Of a stretch of DNA of 64,000 bases, positions 1-8,310 are shown piece by piece. Position 1 is the stretch's first letter. Each line of letters starts with the position of its first letter. The position numbers and the translations under genes are program-made. Source of the stretch: a bacterium (GTDB lineage Bacteria > Patescibacteriota > Gracilibacteria > BD1-5 > UBA6164); the NCBI GenBank assembly GCA_024635475.1, contig JAGXIW010000003.1:434001-498000 (forward strand), read 5' to 3'. Under the pieces are notes generated by a model. The model was not told where the DNA came from. It searched no databases and was given only the letters and a program-made list of their open reading frames with translations.

Positions 1-49
1 AGATGTTCTAAAAAAAATCAGTATTTTATAATTGTAAAAAAACATAATT

Positions 50-727
50 ATGGATTTAAAATCAAATGTAACAGTTAAGGAAATAGTAAGTTTTTTAAAA
101 GATTTATTAATTATCGGAGTTATAGTTTTTGTTATAAGGACTTTTTTTATCTTGCCTTTTCAGATAAACTGACAATCAATGTACCAAAGTTATTATGATG
201 GAGAGTTTATAATTGTTGATAGATTTTCATATACTTTTTTACACAAACCAAATAGATGAGATGTTGTTGTCTTTAGACCACATATTAGTGAAGATAAAGA
301 ATATTTTTTAAAAAGAATTATAGGATTACCATGAGATAAAATCAAAATAGAAAATTGAAAAGTATATGTATTTTCAATATCTAAAAATACTTTTGTAGAA
401 TTACAAGAACCATATTTATCTGATTCAAATAGAAATGCAACTTTTGTTTCTTGAGACAAAGCAAGTCATATATATGAAGTGCCACTTGATAGTTATTTTG
501 TTATGTGAGATAATAGAAATCATTCAACAGATAGTAGAACTTGTTTTTCCAGTTGTTATATCCCTTGAACTACAAATTATGCAAAACAATATGATATAAT
601 ATGAAAAATATATATAGATTTAGGGTATTTCCGTATATCTAAATTTGATTTTGTTCATCCAAATTTGTGAATAAACACAAAACCAAAATGGTTTTCAACT
701 TCTAGAACTCATAATTACGATTTATAA
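50..727 (+). CDS. lepB: Signal peptidase I
   Basis: 225 aa. Cleaves signal peptides from exported proteins at the outer face of the membrane. One N-terminal membrane segment (about residues 17-36) is followed by the catalytic serine in GQSM (Ser43), the general-base lysine in LKRIIGLPGD (about Lys88), and the late signature MGDNRNHSTDSR. All family boxes are intact and several of their glycines are TGA codons, so the gene is readable only in code 25. It is followed one base later by the YraN-like gene, implying co-transcription. ATG at 50 is the only start that precedes the membrane anchor. Confidence 0.95.
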
Positions 728-728
728 A

Positions 729-1067
729 ATGAAAAAAACTTGAGATATTTGAGAGATTATGGCTATAAAATATCTAAAGGAGAAATGATATATTATATTG
801 GAAACAAATTTTAAGTTTAGTACGATTTGAGAGGTAGATATAATAACTAAATTAGACGATTTATATATTTTTTTTGAGGTAAAATACAGACAAAATGATA
901 AATATGGTATTTGAGAAGAAAGTATAAATTATTATAAAAAACTAAAAATAAAAAAAACAATAAATTATTATTGTTTAAAGAAAAAAATAGATTTAGAAAA
1001 TGCTAGATTTGATGTGATTGCCATCTTGGGAGATAAATTAAATCATCATGAAAATGTAGAAATCTAA
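729..1067 (+). CDS. YraN/UPF0102 family nuclease-like protein
   Basis: 112 aa, the usual length of the YraN (UPF0102) family. The protein opens with KTGDIGEIMAIKYLKEKGY, then has the restriction-endonuclease-fold core GEVDII...IFFEVKYRQ. These are the Asp and ExK residues of the PD-(D/E)XK motif. The start lies one base after the lepB stop, so the two are probably one transcript. Function in the family is not settled; a nuclease role in DNA processing is an inference from the fold. Confidence 0.85.
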
Positions 1068-1150
1068 TAAATTTGCATTTTTCAGCATTTTTATATAATG
1101 TACCAAAAATTATTTAGTTTTTCAATTTCTTTAAATAAATTCAAAAACAA

Positions 1151-1183
1151 GTATGAAGTTTGAACAAAGTCCAAACTTCATAC
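1151..1183 (+). repeat. 12-bp perfect inverted repeat after yraN
   Basis: GTATGAAGTTTG and CAAACTTCATAC are separated by 9 nt. It can form a stable hairpin downstream of the lepB-yraN pair. There is no long U-tract directly after it, so it may be a transcript 3' end or processing stem rather than a textbook terminator. Confidence 0.6.
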
Positions 1184-1258
1184 AGGGAACGATTTTCATT
1201 TACTTAAGAAAAATTGAAAAATCATTTTTTTACTTTTAAAAATTAATTTAAGCAAATA

Positions 1259-2725
1259 ATGGCTGTAATAAATGAAACTGTAATCAGTTTTAAAGATGTA
1301 GAATTTTTCTACGATTTTAGAAAACCTATTTTAGAAAATGTAACTTTCAATGTAAGAAAATGATCTAAAATAACAATAATGGGGCAAAATTGAGCTTGAA
1401 AATCAACAATTTTCAAGTTGATAAATTGAACTTTAGAAAAAAAATCATGAGTAGTTAATGTAGGGCAAAAACTTACAATAGCAACTTGATATCAAGTCGT
1501 AATGCCAGAAGACAAAGAATTAACGGTTCAAGCTTTTTTTAGAAAGTATTTTCCTGATAAAACAGTTTTTAATATAGATAAACAAATAGGAGAAATACTT
1601 GATGTAGTTAATTTAAAAGCTCCACTTGATAAGACTATAAAAGCATTTTCTGGATGACAACAAGCTAGATTATTGCTTGCTGCTGCACTTATTCAAAACC
1701 CAGATATATTACTTTTAGATGAACCTACAAATAATCTAGATAGAGATGGTATTTGGCACTTGACTACATTTTTACAAAATTATAAAAAAACAGTTTTGGT
1801 TATATCTCATGATAGTGAATTTCTAAATAGTTTTACTGATTGAGTATTGTATTTAGATGTGCATACTAAAAAAGTAGAACAATTTGTTTGAGATTACAAT
1901 GATGTAGTTGAACAAATTAAGAAGAATATGGAAAAAGAAAATATGGCAAATGCTAGACTTGCAAAAGAAGCACAAGCTAAAAAAGAACAAGCAAATGTAT
2001 TTGCTCATAAGTGAGGTAAATTGAGACTTGTAGCAAAAAAGATGAGAGAAGCTGCAGAAGAACTAGAAGACGATATGGTTGATACAAGAAAAGAAGATAA
2101 AACAATAAGAGAATTTACAATTCCACTTCAAGAAGATGTAGGTTGAGTGCTTTTATCAATTCATTCTGTTCATATTATTCAAAATGATGAAGTTACGGTA
2201 AAAAATATAGAAGTAGAGCTTAGAAAAGATAATCATCTACTTTTATCTTGACCAAATTGAATAGGTAAATCTACGCTACTTGAAAAAATTGTATCATGAA
2301 AAGAAGATTGATGTAAATTAACTCCTTGAGTAAAAATAGGTTATTATAGACAAGATTTTTCAAATCTAGATTTTTCTCAGACTGTTTATGATTGTCTGAG
2401 AGAAGCCGCATGAGAAGGTTTGCCAGAACAGGATTTGAGATCAAAAGCTGCCTGATTTCTAATAACTTGAGAAATAATGAAAACTTGTATTTGAGATTTA
2501 TCAGAATGACAAAAATGACTTGTTGCTTTTTGTAGATTGGTATTTTTACAACCAGGGATTTTGATACTTGATGAACCAACAAATCATATCAATTTTAGAC
2601 ATATTCCAGTCATTGCTAAGGCTCTTGATGAATTCAAAGGTGGGATGATATTGGTTTCACATGTGGATGAGTTTGTTCGGCAAATTAGAATTGATGACTA
2701 TCTTGATTTAGATAATGTAAAATAG
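1259..2725 (+). CDS. ABC-F family ATPase (tandem nucleotide-binding domains)
   Basis: 488 aa, two ATP-binding cassettes and no membrane segments, as in the ABC-F proteins that act on ribosomes. Domain 1 has Walker A GQNGAGKST, signature FSGGQ and Walker B LLLDEPTNNLD. A charged, coiled linker follows (about residues 220-280, where ABC-F proteins contact the ribosome). Domain 2 has GPNGIGKST, a variant signature LSEGQK and LILDEPTNHIN. The odd points are the second signature (SEGQ, not SGGQ) and NFRH instead of the usual D-loop aspartate. The exact subfamily (EttA, Uup, resistance type) cannot be told by eye. Confidence 0.9.
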
Positions 2726-2797
2726 AAAGTAGAATTTCTTGACAATAAAAAATATTTAGTATAATTTCCCGATGTCAGTATTTATTATTATCTTAAT

Positions 2798-3382
2798 ATG
2801 AGGCAACGAGAATATTTAAATAATTCTTGAGTTACAAGATTATTATCTTGAATAAGTGAAATAATTTCCAATTTTTTGGAAGAAAATACGCAAAGAGTTA
2901 TGTTTTTGTTATCAATAAATAAAAAAGAAACTCAAATAGAGGATCCAATGTCAAGGTTTTTACAAGTTAGCCGAGAGCTAGAAATTTTTTTTAATCAATC
3001 TAGTTGAATAACTAGACAAAAAGAAGAAGTTGAAAAAGTATTAAATACCAATCAATTAAAAGTAGAAAGTCTTCAACAATTAAGTGATTTTATAGATAGA
3101 TCTAATCTAAAAAGTAATTTAAAAAGAGAACTTCAAAATATATCTAAATGAGAGTTAAATATAAATTCTTTAGTTGCACTGATAGTTGTTGATATAAGAG
3201 AGAATAAGGAAGTATATAATGAATTACTTAAAATATTAAAAAATATTGATATTACTATAATAGATAGGTTATTGGTTATATTTGGTTGAGAAAATTGTGT
3301 GAATGAAGATGATTGTAATGAGTTAGAAGGAATAGATGATTTTAATATTTATAAGATGCTATCTGATATAAAAAATAACTAA
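2798..3382 (+). CDS. Hypothetical protein, helical
   Basis: 194 aa starting at ATG 2798; an upstream ATG (2772) hits TAA in its frame. Rich in Leu, Asn, Glu and Lys with predicted long helices and no clear signal peptide or membrane segment. It ends with a short acidic stretch (NEDDCNELEG) before the stop and is followed by a hairpin terminator. I recognise no family. It sits between the ABC-F gene and the SUF locus without obvious linkage to either. Confidence 0.7.
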
Positions 3383-3407
3383 AATAAATAAATTTTTATA
3401 AGAAGTT

Positions 3408-3450
3408 TGTTATGAGTGAATAGAAATTTTTATCATAACAGCTTTTTTTA
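3408..3450 (+). terminator. Rho-independent terminator
   Basis: TGTTATGA pairs with TCATAACA across a 17-nt loop, followed by GC and a run of seven T. It closes the transcript of the preceding hypothetical gene. Confidence 0.65.
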
Positions 3451-3573
3451 TTTAAGCTTTTCACTTATTTTATAATTATTTTTATTTTAAATGATTTAAA
3501 ATAATTTGATTTTTCGTAGAATTTATTAATATGTATTAGTAAAAACTTGTTATTATATAATTCAAAATAATTT

Positions 3574-4314
3574 GTGTTAAAAATCAAAAATCTAAAAATA
3601 AATGTAGGAGAAAAAGAAATTTTGAAATGAATTGATATAAATTTTGAAATTTGAAAAAATTATTTAATTTTATGAAAAAATTGAAGTGGAAAATCAAGTT
3701 TGGTTAATTTTTTGATGTGAAATACAAAATATGAATATATACAAGGAGATATTTCTATTGATAATAAAGATTTATTAAAAATGGGGGTTTCAGAAAGATC
3801 TAGAGCTTGAATTTTTCTTTCTTTTCAGCATATTGTAGAAATACCTTGAATTAATTTGTGAGAATATCTAAGAATAATTTATAATAATCATTTATCATTA
3901 AGAGATTCTAAGGTGCCGGTACCTAAGTTATCGCCATTTATATTTAAGAGATTTATAAAAAAGTATTTAGAAGAACTTGATATAAAAGAAAGTTTTTTAG
4001 AGAGAGATCTCAATGTATGATTTTCTGGAGGAGAAAAAAGAAAAATAGAGATTCTTCAAGCCCGTTTACTTAATCCGAAATATATGATTTTTGATGAAGT
4101 GGATTCAGGACTTGATTTGGATGCTTTTAAGATAGTTGCATCTTTGATAGCAAAGCTTGATAATAAAGACAATTCTATAATTATGATTACTCATAATTTT
4201 AAGATAATGGATTATATAGATTTTGATAAAGTTTATGTACTAAAAGATTGAAGCATTGATAAAGAGTGAGGAGTAGAAATTGTAAATGAGATAAAAGAAA
4301 AGGGGTTTAAATAA
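3574..4314 (+). CDS. sufC: Fe-S assembly ATPase SufC
   Basis: 246 aa, GTG start. ABC-type ATPase that drives the SufBCD scaffold. Walker A is GKNGSGKSS (three UGA glycines nearby), the Q-loop is FLSFQHIVEIPG, the signature FSGGEKRK, and Walker B MIFDEVDSGLD with the SufC-typical DSGLD. The context of sufB, sufD and sufS downstream confirms SufC over other ABC ATPases. GTG is chosen because upstream frames are stopped and the first beta strand (LKIKNLKI) follows directly. The stop overlaps the start of a minus-strand terminator (cassette 1). Confidence 0.93.
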
Positions 4315-4346
4315 AAAAAGGGCTCTCAGACCCGAAGGCCTGAGAG
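4314..4346 (-). terminator. Terminator of minus-strand cassette 1
   Basis: Read on the minus strand: CTCTCAGGCC, loop UUCG, GGTCTGAGAG, CCC, then seven T. A G-U wobble in the stem works only in the minus-strand RNA (it would be A-C on the plus strand), so this terminates the minus-strand ORF at 4362-4601, not sufC. Confidence 0.85.
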
Positions 4347-4361
4347 GAAAAACGGAGAGGA

Positions 4362-4601
4362 TTATTGGAACAATGGAATTCCTATAATCTGGCTGGTAAG
4401 TTTTTCAACTTTCCTTAACAATTGTTGAATATGTTTAAAATTTCTTGCCTTTTCAGGTACTTTCAGAAGCCTTTTGGCCTTATGGTTAAGACCTTCAGCT
4501 TCTTTCTTTTTCCGTTGAAGGGCAAGAAAACTTCTTTCTTTTTTATTTCTTGCTGAAATAACAATTGGGCATCCAGATAGTGGGTCTGTTCCTTGTAACA
4601 T
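4362..4601 (-). CDS. Small basic protein of minus-strand cassette 1
   Basis: 79 aa, strongly basic (many Lys/Arg in helical stretches such as KKKEAEGLNHKAKRLL), no membrane segment, unknown function. It has a clear Shine-Dalgarno (AGGAG, 7 nt before ATG), unlike most genes here. All four glycines are GGA or GGT and there is no UGA codon, although neighbours use UGA for most glycines. Local G+C looks higher than the surroundings. It has its own promoter, structured leader and terminator, and lies between sufC and sufB in the opposite direction. It could be of foreign origin; function not assignable. Confidence 0.65.
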   Translation of the reverse strand: MLQGTDPLSGCPIVISARNKKERSFLALQRKKKEAEGLNHKAKRLLKVPEKARNFKHIQQLLRKVEKLTSQIIGIPLFQ

Positions 4602-4620
4602 AAAATTGCTCCTATTTAAT

Positions 4621-4697
4621 TACTTTCTTTCACAAAAATTAGCCCCTATATGGGTAAGTGATGAACTATCATCATTGCTAGTCTGGAAAGAGAAGTG
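4621..4697 (-). ncRNA. Structured 5' leader, copy 1 (three-way junction type)
   Basis: Minus-strand RNA between promoter and ORF. An outer stem AGACTAGC/GCTAATTT encloses hairpin TGATGA-TAGT-TCATCA and hairpin CCC-ATATA-GGG, followed by TTTTTGTGAAA. It is closely related to the leader at 8091-8160, with compensatory changes in the outer stem (C-G here for U-A, A-U for G-C). It could be a cis-regulatory RNA; ligand or partner unknown. Confidence 0.65.
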
Positions 4698-4702
4698 AAT
4701 CC

Positions 4703-4730
4703 TTTATAAGTACAATTAATATAAAGTCAA
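4703..4730 (-). promoter_or_regulatory. Promoter of minus-strand cassette 1
   Basis: Minus-strand -35 TTGACT, 16-bp spacer, -10 TATAAA, placed just upstream of the structured leader and only 16 bp from the divergent sufB start codon. Confidence 0.7.
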
Positions 4731-4746
4731 ATAAAATATAAAAAAT

Positions 4747-6147
4747 ATGTTAAAAACTAATAATAAAGAACAAAGTCCATGGAATTACAGTGATGATGTA
4801 TTATATAAACATGAGCTAATTCAGTGAGTAAATGAGCAAGTAGTTAGACAAATATCATCTTCAAATAAAGAACCAAAATGGATGCTTGAACTTAGACTTA
4901 AAGCATTAGATATTTATAATAAAAAATCGATACCTAATTGGGGACCTAGTTTAGATAAGCTTGATTTAGATAGTATTTATTATTTTGCTAAACCAGTTTG
5001 AGCAGGTGATAATAAGACTTGGGATGAAGTTCCTGAAAATATAAAAAAGACTTTTCTAAGACTTGGTATTCCTGAATCTGAGAAAAAAGCATTAGCTTGA
5101 GTATGAGCACAGTATGATAGTGAAGTAGTTTATCATAGTTTAAAGGCAGAATTAAAAGAAAAATGAGTTATATTTGATGATATGTCTACAGCTTTACAAA
5201 ATCCAAAATATGAAAGTATTATAAAAAAATATTTTTCCAAAGCCATATCAATAGCTGATCATAAATTTGCAAGTCTTCACTATGCTGTTTGGAGTTGAGG
5301 TACTTTTTTGTATGTACCAAAGTGAGTTAAAATAGATGAACCATTACAATCTTATTTCAGGATGAATGTAAAATCAGGATGACAATTTGAACACACAATT
5401 ATTATTCTGGAAGAAGGAGCTGAAACTCATTATATAGAGTGATGTAGTGCTCCAAAATATGATACAAACTCGCTTCATGCTGGGTGTGTTGAGATATTTG
5501 TAGGTAAATGAGCATTTATGAGATATAGTTCAGTAGAAAATTGGAGTTTAGATACATTTAACTTAAATACAAAAAGAGCTATAGTAGAAGAAAATGCAAA
5601 AATAGAGTGGGTATGATGAAATATGTGATCAAATACTACTATGCTTTATCCTTGTAGTGTACTTATTTGAGATAATTCTCGTGCTGACCACTTATGAGTA
5701 GCATTTGCAAATTCAGGGCAAAATCAAGACACTGGAGCAAAGGTAATACATATAGGGAAAAACACTTCTTCAAATATTATTTCAAAATCTATAAGTAAAT
5801 GAGGTTGAATTAATACTTATAGGTGACTAGTAGATATAAAAAAGTCAGCAATTTGAAGTATATCAAAGATAGATTGTGACGGACTTATAATAGATGAATT
5901 ATCAATTAATAATGCAATTCCTGATATAAGAGTTTGAAATACAAATTCTACGGTTGCTCATGAAGCAACAGCAGGAAAAATAAATGATGAATTTTTATTT
6001 TATCTTATGTCTAGATGAATAAGTGAACAAGAAGCAACAGGACTTATTGTTAACGGTTTTGTTAGCCCAATACTTAAGGAATTACCACTTGAATATGCTA
6101 GTGAGATGAATGTGCTTATTTCTATGGAATTTGAGGGAGGATTTTAG
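4747..6147 (+). CDS. sufB: Fe-S cluster assembly scaffold SufB
   Basis: 466 aa, full length for SufB. Scaffold on which SufBCD builds Fe-S clusters. The N-terminal helical part is followed by the right-handed beta-helix, and by the conserved C-terminal block [29 protein letters not shown] ending in MEFEGGF. That region carries the SufB/D cluster-related Cys/His/Glu environment. It lies downstream of sufC but is separated from it by the convergent cassette 1, so it may need its own promoter near 4735 or read-through. Many glycines are TGA. Confidence 0.95.
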
Positions 6148-6167
6148 ATTAGTTATATTTTTAAAAT

Positions 6168-6193
6168 AAAAAAAGATCCAGCCCGGAGGCTGG
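6168..6193 (-). terminator. Terminator of minus-strand cassette 2
   Basis: Minus strand: CCAGCC, loop TCCG, GGCTGG, ATC, then seven T. On the plus strand no U-run follows the stem. Near-identical in design to the terminator at 7822-7855. Confidence 0.8.
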
Positions 6194-6217
6194 AAGAAGG
6201 AGGAAAAAAAGTTTATA

Positions 6218-6553
6218 TTATATGTAAAGAAGATATAATATAAATAAGTAGCATAATAACTCGCCTTTTGCCATGTAGGATATATATATGTAGTTTTTTA
6301 AAATATCTAAAAAAATTATAATTATCCCAATGGTTCCAATAAAACCAAAAACTATATTAAATAATTCTTGCTTACCAAAAAATATTGCAAGAATTTTTAT
6401 AGAAACTATTTCTAAAGCCAAAGTTGAGGCTAAGGATATTTGAAAAGTTTCTTTTTTTAATATATATGGAATCATACATAGAAAAGGTGGTGTTATAAGT
6501 ACAACAACAATAGATAGATAATTAATAATAAAATTAATATATTTCATTTCCAT
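6218..6553 (-). CDS. Small integral membrane protein of minus-strand cassette 2
   Basis: 111 aa with about three hydrophobic segments (residues near 8-30, 40-60, 65-85) and little else; unknown function. Strong Shine-Dalgarno AAGGAG six bases before ATG. All five glycines are GGN and no UGA occurs in frame, in contrast to surrounding genes. It has its own promoter (6640-6667), a structured leader related to the other two cassettes, and its own terminator. It lies in the gap between sufB and sufD, in opposite orientation. A type I toxin-like or phage-type membrane peptide is possible, but this is inference. Confidence 0.65.
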   Translation of the reverse strand: MEMKYINFIINYLSIVVVLITPPFLCMIPYILKKETFQISLASTLALEIVSIKILAIFFGKQELFNIVFGFIGTIGIIIIFLDILKNYIYISYMAKGELLCYLFILYLLYI

Positions 6554-6564
6554 TTTTTTCTCCT

Positions 6565-6625
6565 TTTGTTACAATCTTTCATAAAAGATTAGTCTTGATA
6601 AATTTCAAGAATGCTAATCCTAGAA
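6565..6625 (-). ncRNA. Structured 5' leader, copy 3 (simplified)
   Basis: Minus-strand leader: TTTCTTTCTAG, outer stem GATTAG/CTAATC enclosing hairpin CTTGA-AATTTA-TCAAG, then TTTTATGAAA before the SD. It shares flanks and outer stem with the two other cassette leaders but lacks the CCC/GGG hairpin. Confidence 0.55.
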
Positions 6626-6639
6626 AGAAAAGTAATTGT

Positions 6640-6667
6640 ATATTAGATAAAAATGTATTATTGTCAA
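6640..6667 (-). promoter_or_regulatory. Promoter of minus-strand cassette 2
   Basis: Minus-strand -35 TTGACA, 16-bp spacer, -10 TAATAT, the same spacing as the promoters of cassettes 1 and 3. Confidence 0.65.
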
Positions 6668-6750
6668 ATTGAAAAATATAATTGTCATTCCTGTGAAGAC
6701 AGGAATCTATAAAAATAGTATTCCTTTTTTTAAAACAATTTAATTACTAT

Positions 6751-7047
6751 TTACTTTTGATTCCAAAAGTAACAAAAGAATTTAAGGGATTTCATCCCCT
6801 TAAAAATCCCTGAAGTGGTGGTAAGTTTTTGTACGGATAACATATTTAGTTTAATTTTAGGAATTTGCTTTACCTTTCAATTGCCACTTAGTGAAGATAT
6901 GGAGATTTTTACTATATTGGCAAGCATTTAGAAATATGGGGTCTTAGGGGGTGAGATTCTAGTGAGTAGTAACAGAAAGCACAAAATATAAATTCTGAAA
7001 TTTGAAACCCCCTAAATCTTTTGCTACTTTTGGATTCAAAAGTAAGA
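6751..7047. mobile_element. MITE-like non-coding element
   Basis: Imperfect terminal inverted repeats of about 45 bp: the left end begins TTTACTTTTGATTCCAAAAG, and the right end reads as its reverse complement near 7000-7047. Both continue inward into matching AAGGG/CCCC tracts. No ORF inside. It fills most of the 470-base gap between cassette 2 and sufD. A partial relative of the left end is seen at 59027-59075. A short hairpin (ATTCCTGTGAAGACAGGAAT, about 6695-6714) lies just outside. Confidence 0.55.
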
Positions 7048-7142
7048 CAAAAAGTATTATTCAAATTTTATTTTTACTAAAAATATAGAATTTACTTTTT
7101 TTTGATATTGTTTATACTCTTAATCACTTAATCTTTTGTTTT

Positions 7143-7817
7143 ATGAAAATACAAAAAAACTGATTTTATCTGATTGATGATAGTTTTACTGAAAATATAG
7201 AAATATGAGAGTGAGTTTATGCTTTTGTATTTTTAAATGAGACAAGTAAATCATTTATTTTTAATTTGAAAAAAAATTCTAGACTAGATTATTTTGGATT
7301 TTTTAGTAAGAAATCTAGTTCTAAAATTGAATTTAATCAATTTGAAGATAATTCTTTGTTAAATGTAAAACAGATGTTTTTTAATAATGAAATGGATTTA
7401 TCATCAGATATAAAATCGGTTATAAATTCAAATAATTCAAATAGTTTTATAAATATTACTTCAATTATAAGAGACAAAAAACTTAGTATTGATTCAAGTA
7501 TAGAAATAGAAAAATGACTTTTTTGAGTTGAAGCAAATTTAAAACAAAAAAACATATTTATTTGAAATTCTTGATTAGTTAGAGGTTTGCCAAAGTTACT
7601 TGTAAAGAGTTCTTCGGTTAAAGCAAGTCATTCTTGTAAAGTTGAAAGGATAAACGATGAAGTACTTTTTTATCTAAAATCCAGGTGAATAAGTGAAAAT
7701 AAAGCAATTTTGATGATGATAGAAAGTTATTTTTTAAAGAATTTTGGTTGTTTAAAGATGATGGATGAAAGTGTTTATGAAAAAGTTTATAATGATTTTT
7801 TGATTTTGAATAAATAA
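7143..7817 (+). CDS. sufD: SufD-like Fe-S assembly protein (short)
   Basis: 224 aa. The C-terminal half matches the SufB/SufD core: GLVRGLPKLLVKSSSVKASHSCKVE then LFYLKSRGISENKAILM. The order sufC-sufB-this-sufS supports SufD. It is about half the usual SufD length; most of the beta-helix and N-terminal domain are reduced, and the segment around residues 35-110 is Asn/Ser rich. It retains the His in the SHSCK region. It could be a minimal SufD that caps SufB, or a decaying one. Confidence 0.8.
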
Positions 7818-7821
7818 GGAT

Positions 7822-7855
7822 AAAATAAAAAAAGATCCAGCCCAAGGGGCTGGAT
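7822..7855 (-). terminator. Terminator of minus-strand cassette 3
   Basis: Minus strand: ATCCAGCCC, loop CTT, GGGCTGGAT, then CTTTTTTT. Nine perfect base pairs with a U-run only on the minus strand. Confidence 0.85.
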
Positions 7856-7877
7856 GAAGGAGGAAAAAAAATATAGT

Positions 7878-8069
7878 TTATCTATAGTTATAGTAACATA
7901 AACACATAGCTATAACTATATAAATAATAATAGGTGTAACCTTTATAATCATTTCTTTTGATTTTGAATAATTCCTTTTTTCACAAAAAGAAAATAAGAA
8001 TAACAAAAGAAAATAAAAAAACGGAAAACTTCCATAAAATAAATATTTTTCTAAATTTATCAAATTCAT
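7878..8069 (-). CDS. Small membrane protein of minus-strand cassette 3
   Basis: 63 aa from the ATG placed 8 nt after a GGAG Shine-Dalgarno; the ORF track extends the frame upstream into the structured leader. Two hydrophobic segments (about residues 9-28 and 42-57) separated by a charged stretch EKRNYSKSKEM. Unknown function. The single glycine is GGA; no UGA. Third member of the minus-strand cassette series, between sufD and sufS. Alternative start ATG at 8075 sits too close to the SD. Confidence 0.6.
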   Translation of the reverse strand: MNLINLEKYLFYGSFPFFYFLLLFLFSFCEKRNYSKSKEMIIKVTPIIIYIVIAMCLCYYNYR

Positions 8070-8090
8070 TCGCATGTCTCCTTTTTTTAC

Positions 8091-8160
8091 TTTTTTCACA
8101 AAAGTTAGTCCCGATATGGGTAATTGATGAAAATTCATCGTTACTAACTTGGAAAGAAAG
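8091..8160 (-). ncRNA. Structured 5' leader, copy 2 (three-way junction)
   Basis: Minus-strand RNA: perfect 8-bp outer stem AAGTTAGT/ACTAACTT enclosing hairpins GATGA-ATTT-TCATC and CCC-ATATC-GGG, flanked by CTTTCTTTCC and TTTTGTGAAA. It has the same architecture and flanks as the leader at 4621-4697, with compensating substitutions, which argues for a conserved RNA fold. Confidence 0.7.
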
Positions 8161-8167
8161 TTGATGT

Positions 8168-8195
8168 ATAGTAAATATTTTTAAAAAAATGTCAA
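8168..8195 (-). promoter_or_regulatory. Promoter of minus-strand cassette 3
   Basis: Minus-strand -35 TTGACA, 16-bp spacer, -10 TACTAT; same geometry as the other two cassettes. Confidence 0.6.
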
Positions 8196-8310
8196 ATGAA
8201 ATTTTTCAAAATAATAATAATTAGATTTACATGGATATTAGATTTACTTTTATTATTTTTTTCTTATACTCTTTAACATTTATACTCTTAAATTTTTAAT
8301 TTTTAAACAT

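Noticed and set aside
193-459. Many minus- and plus-strand ORFs in the supplied track, such as this one inside lepB
   Set aside because: They are shadows of real genes; the track uses TGA as stop, which fragments true frames and lets antisense frames look long.
2772-2800. Earlier ATG at 2772 as start of the gene at 2798
   Set aside because: Its frame hits TAA after 15 codons; the frame from 2798 is open for 194 codons.
4621-8160. Integron-like attC sites for the three cassettes
   Set aside because: The hairpins contain GTTAG/CTAAC-like ends, but the full RYYYAAC/GTTRRRY cores are not present. The hairpins lie upstream of the ORFs inside the transcript, and no integrase gene is seen.
4621-8160. 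Hammerhead-type ribozyme in the cassette leaders
   Set aside because: A GATGA element and three-way junction are present, but the CUGANGA...GAAA core and the cleavage-site context are missing.
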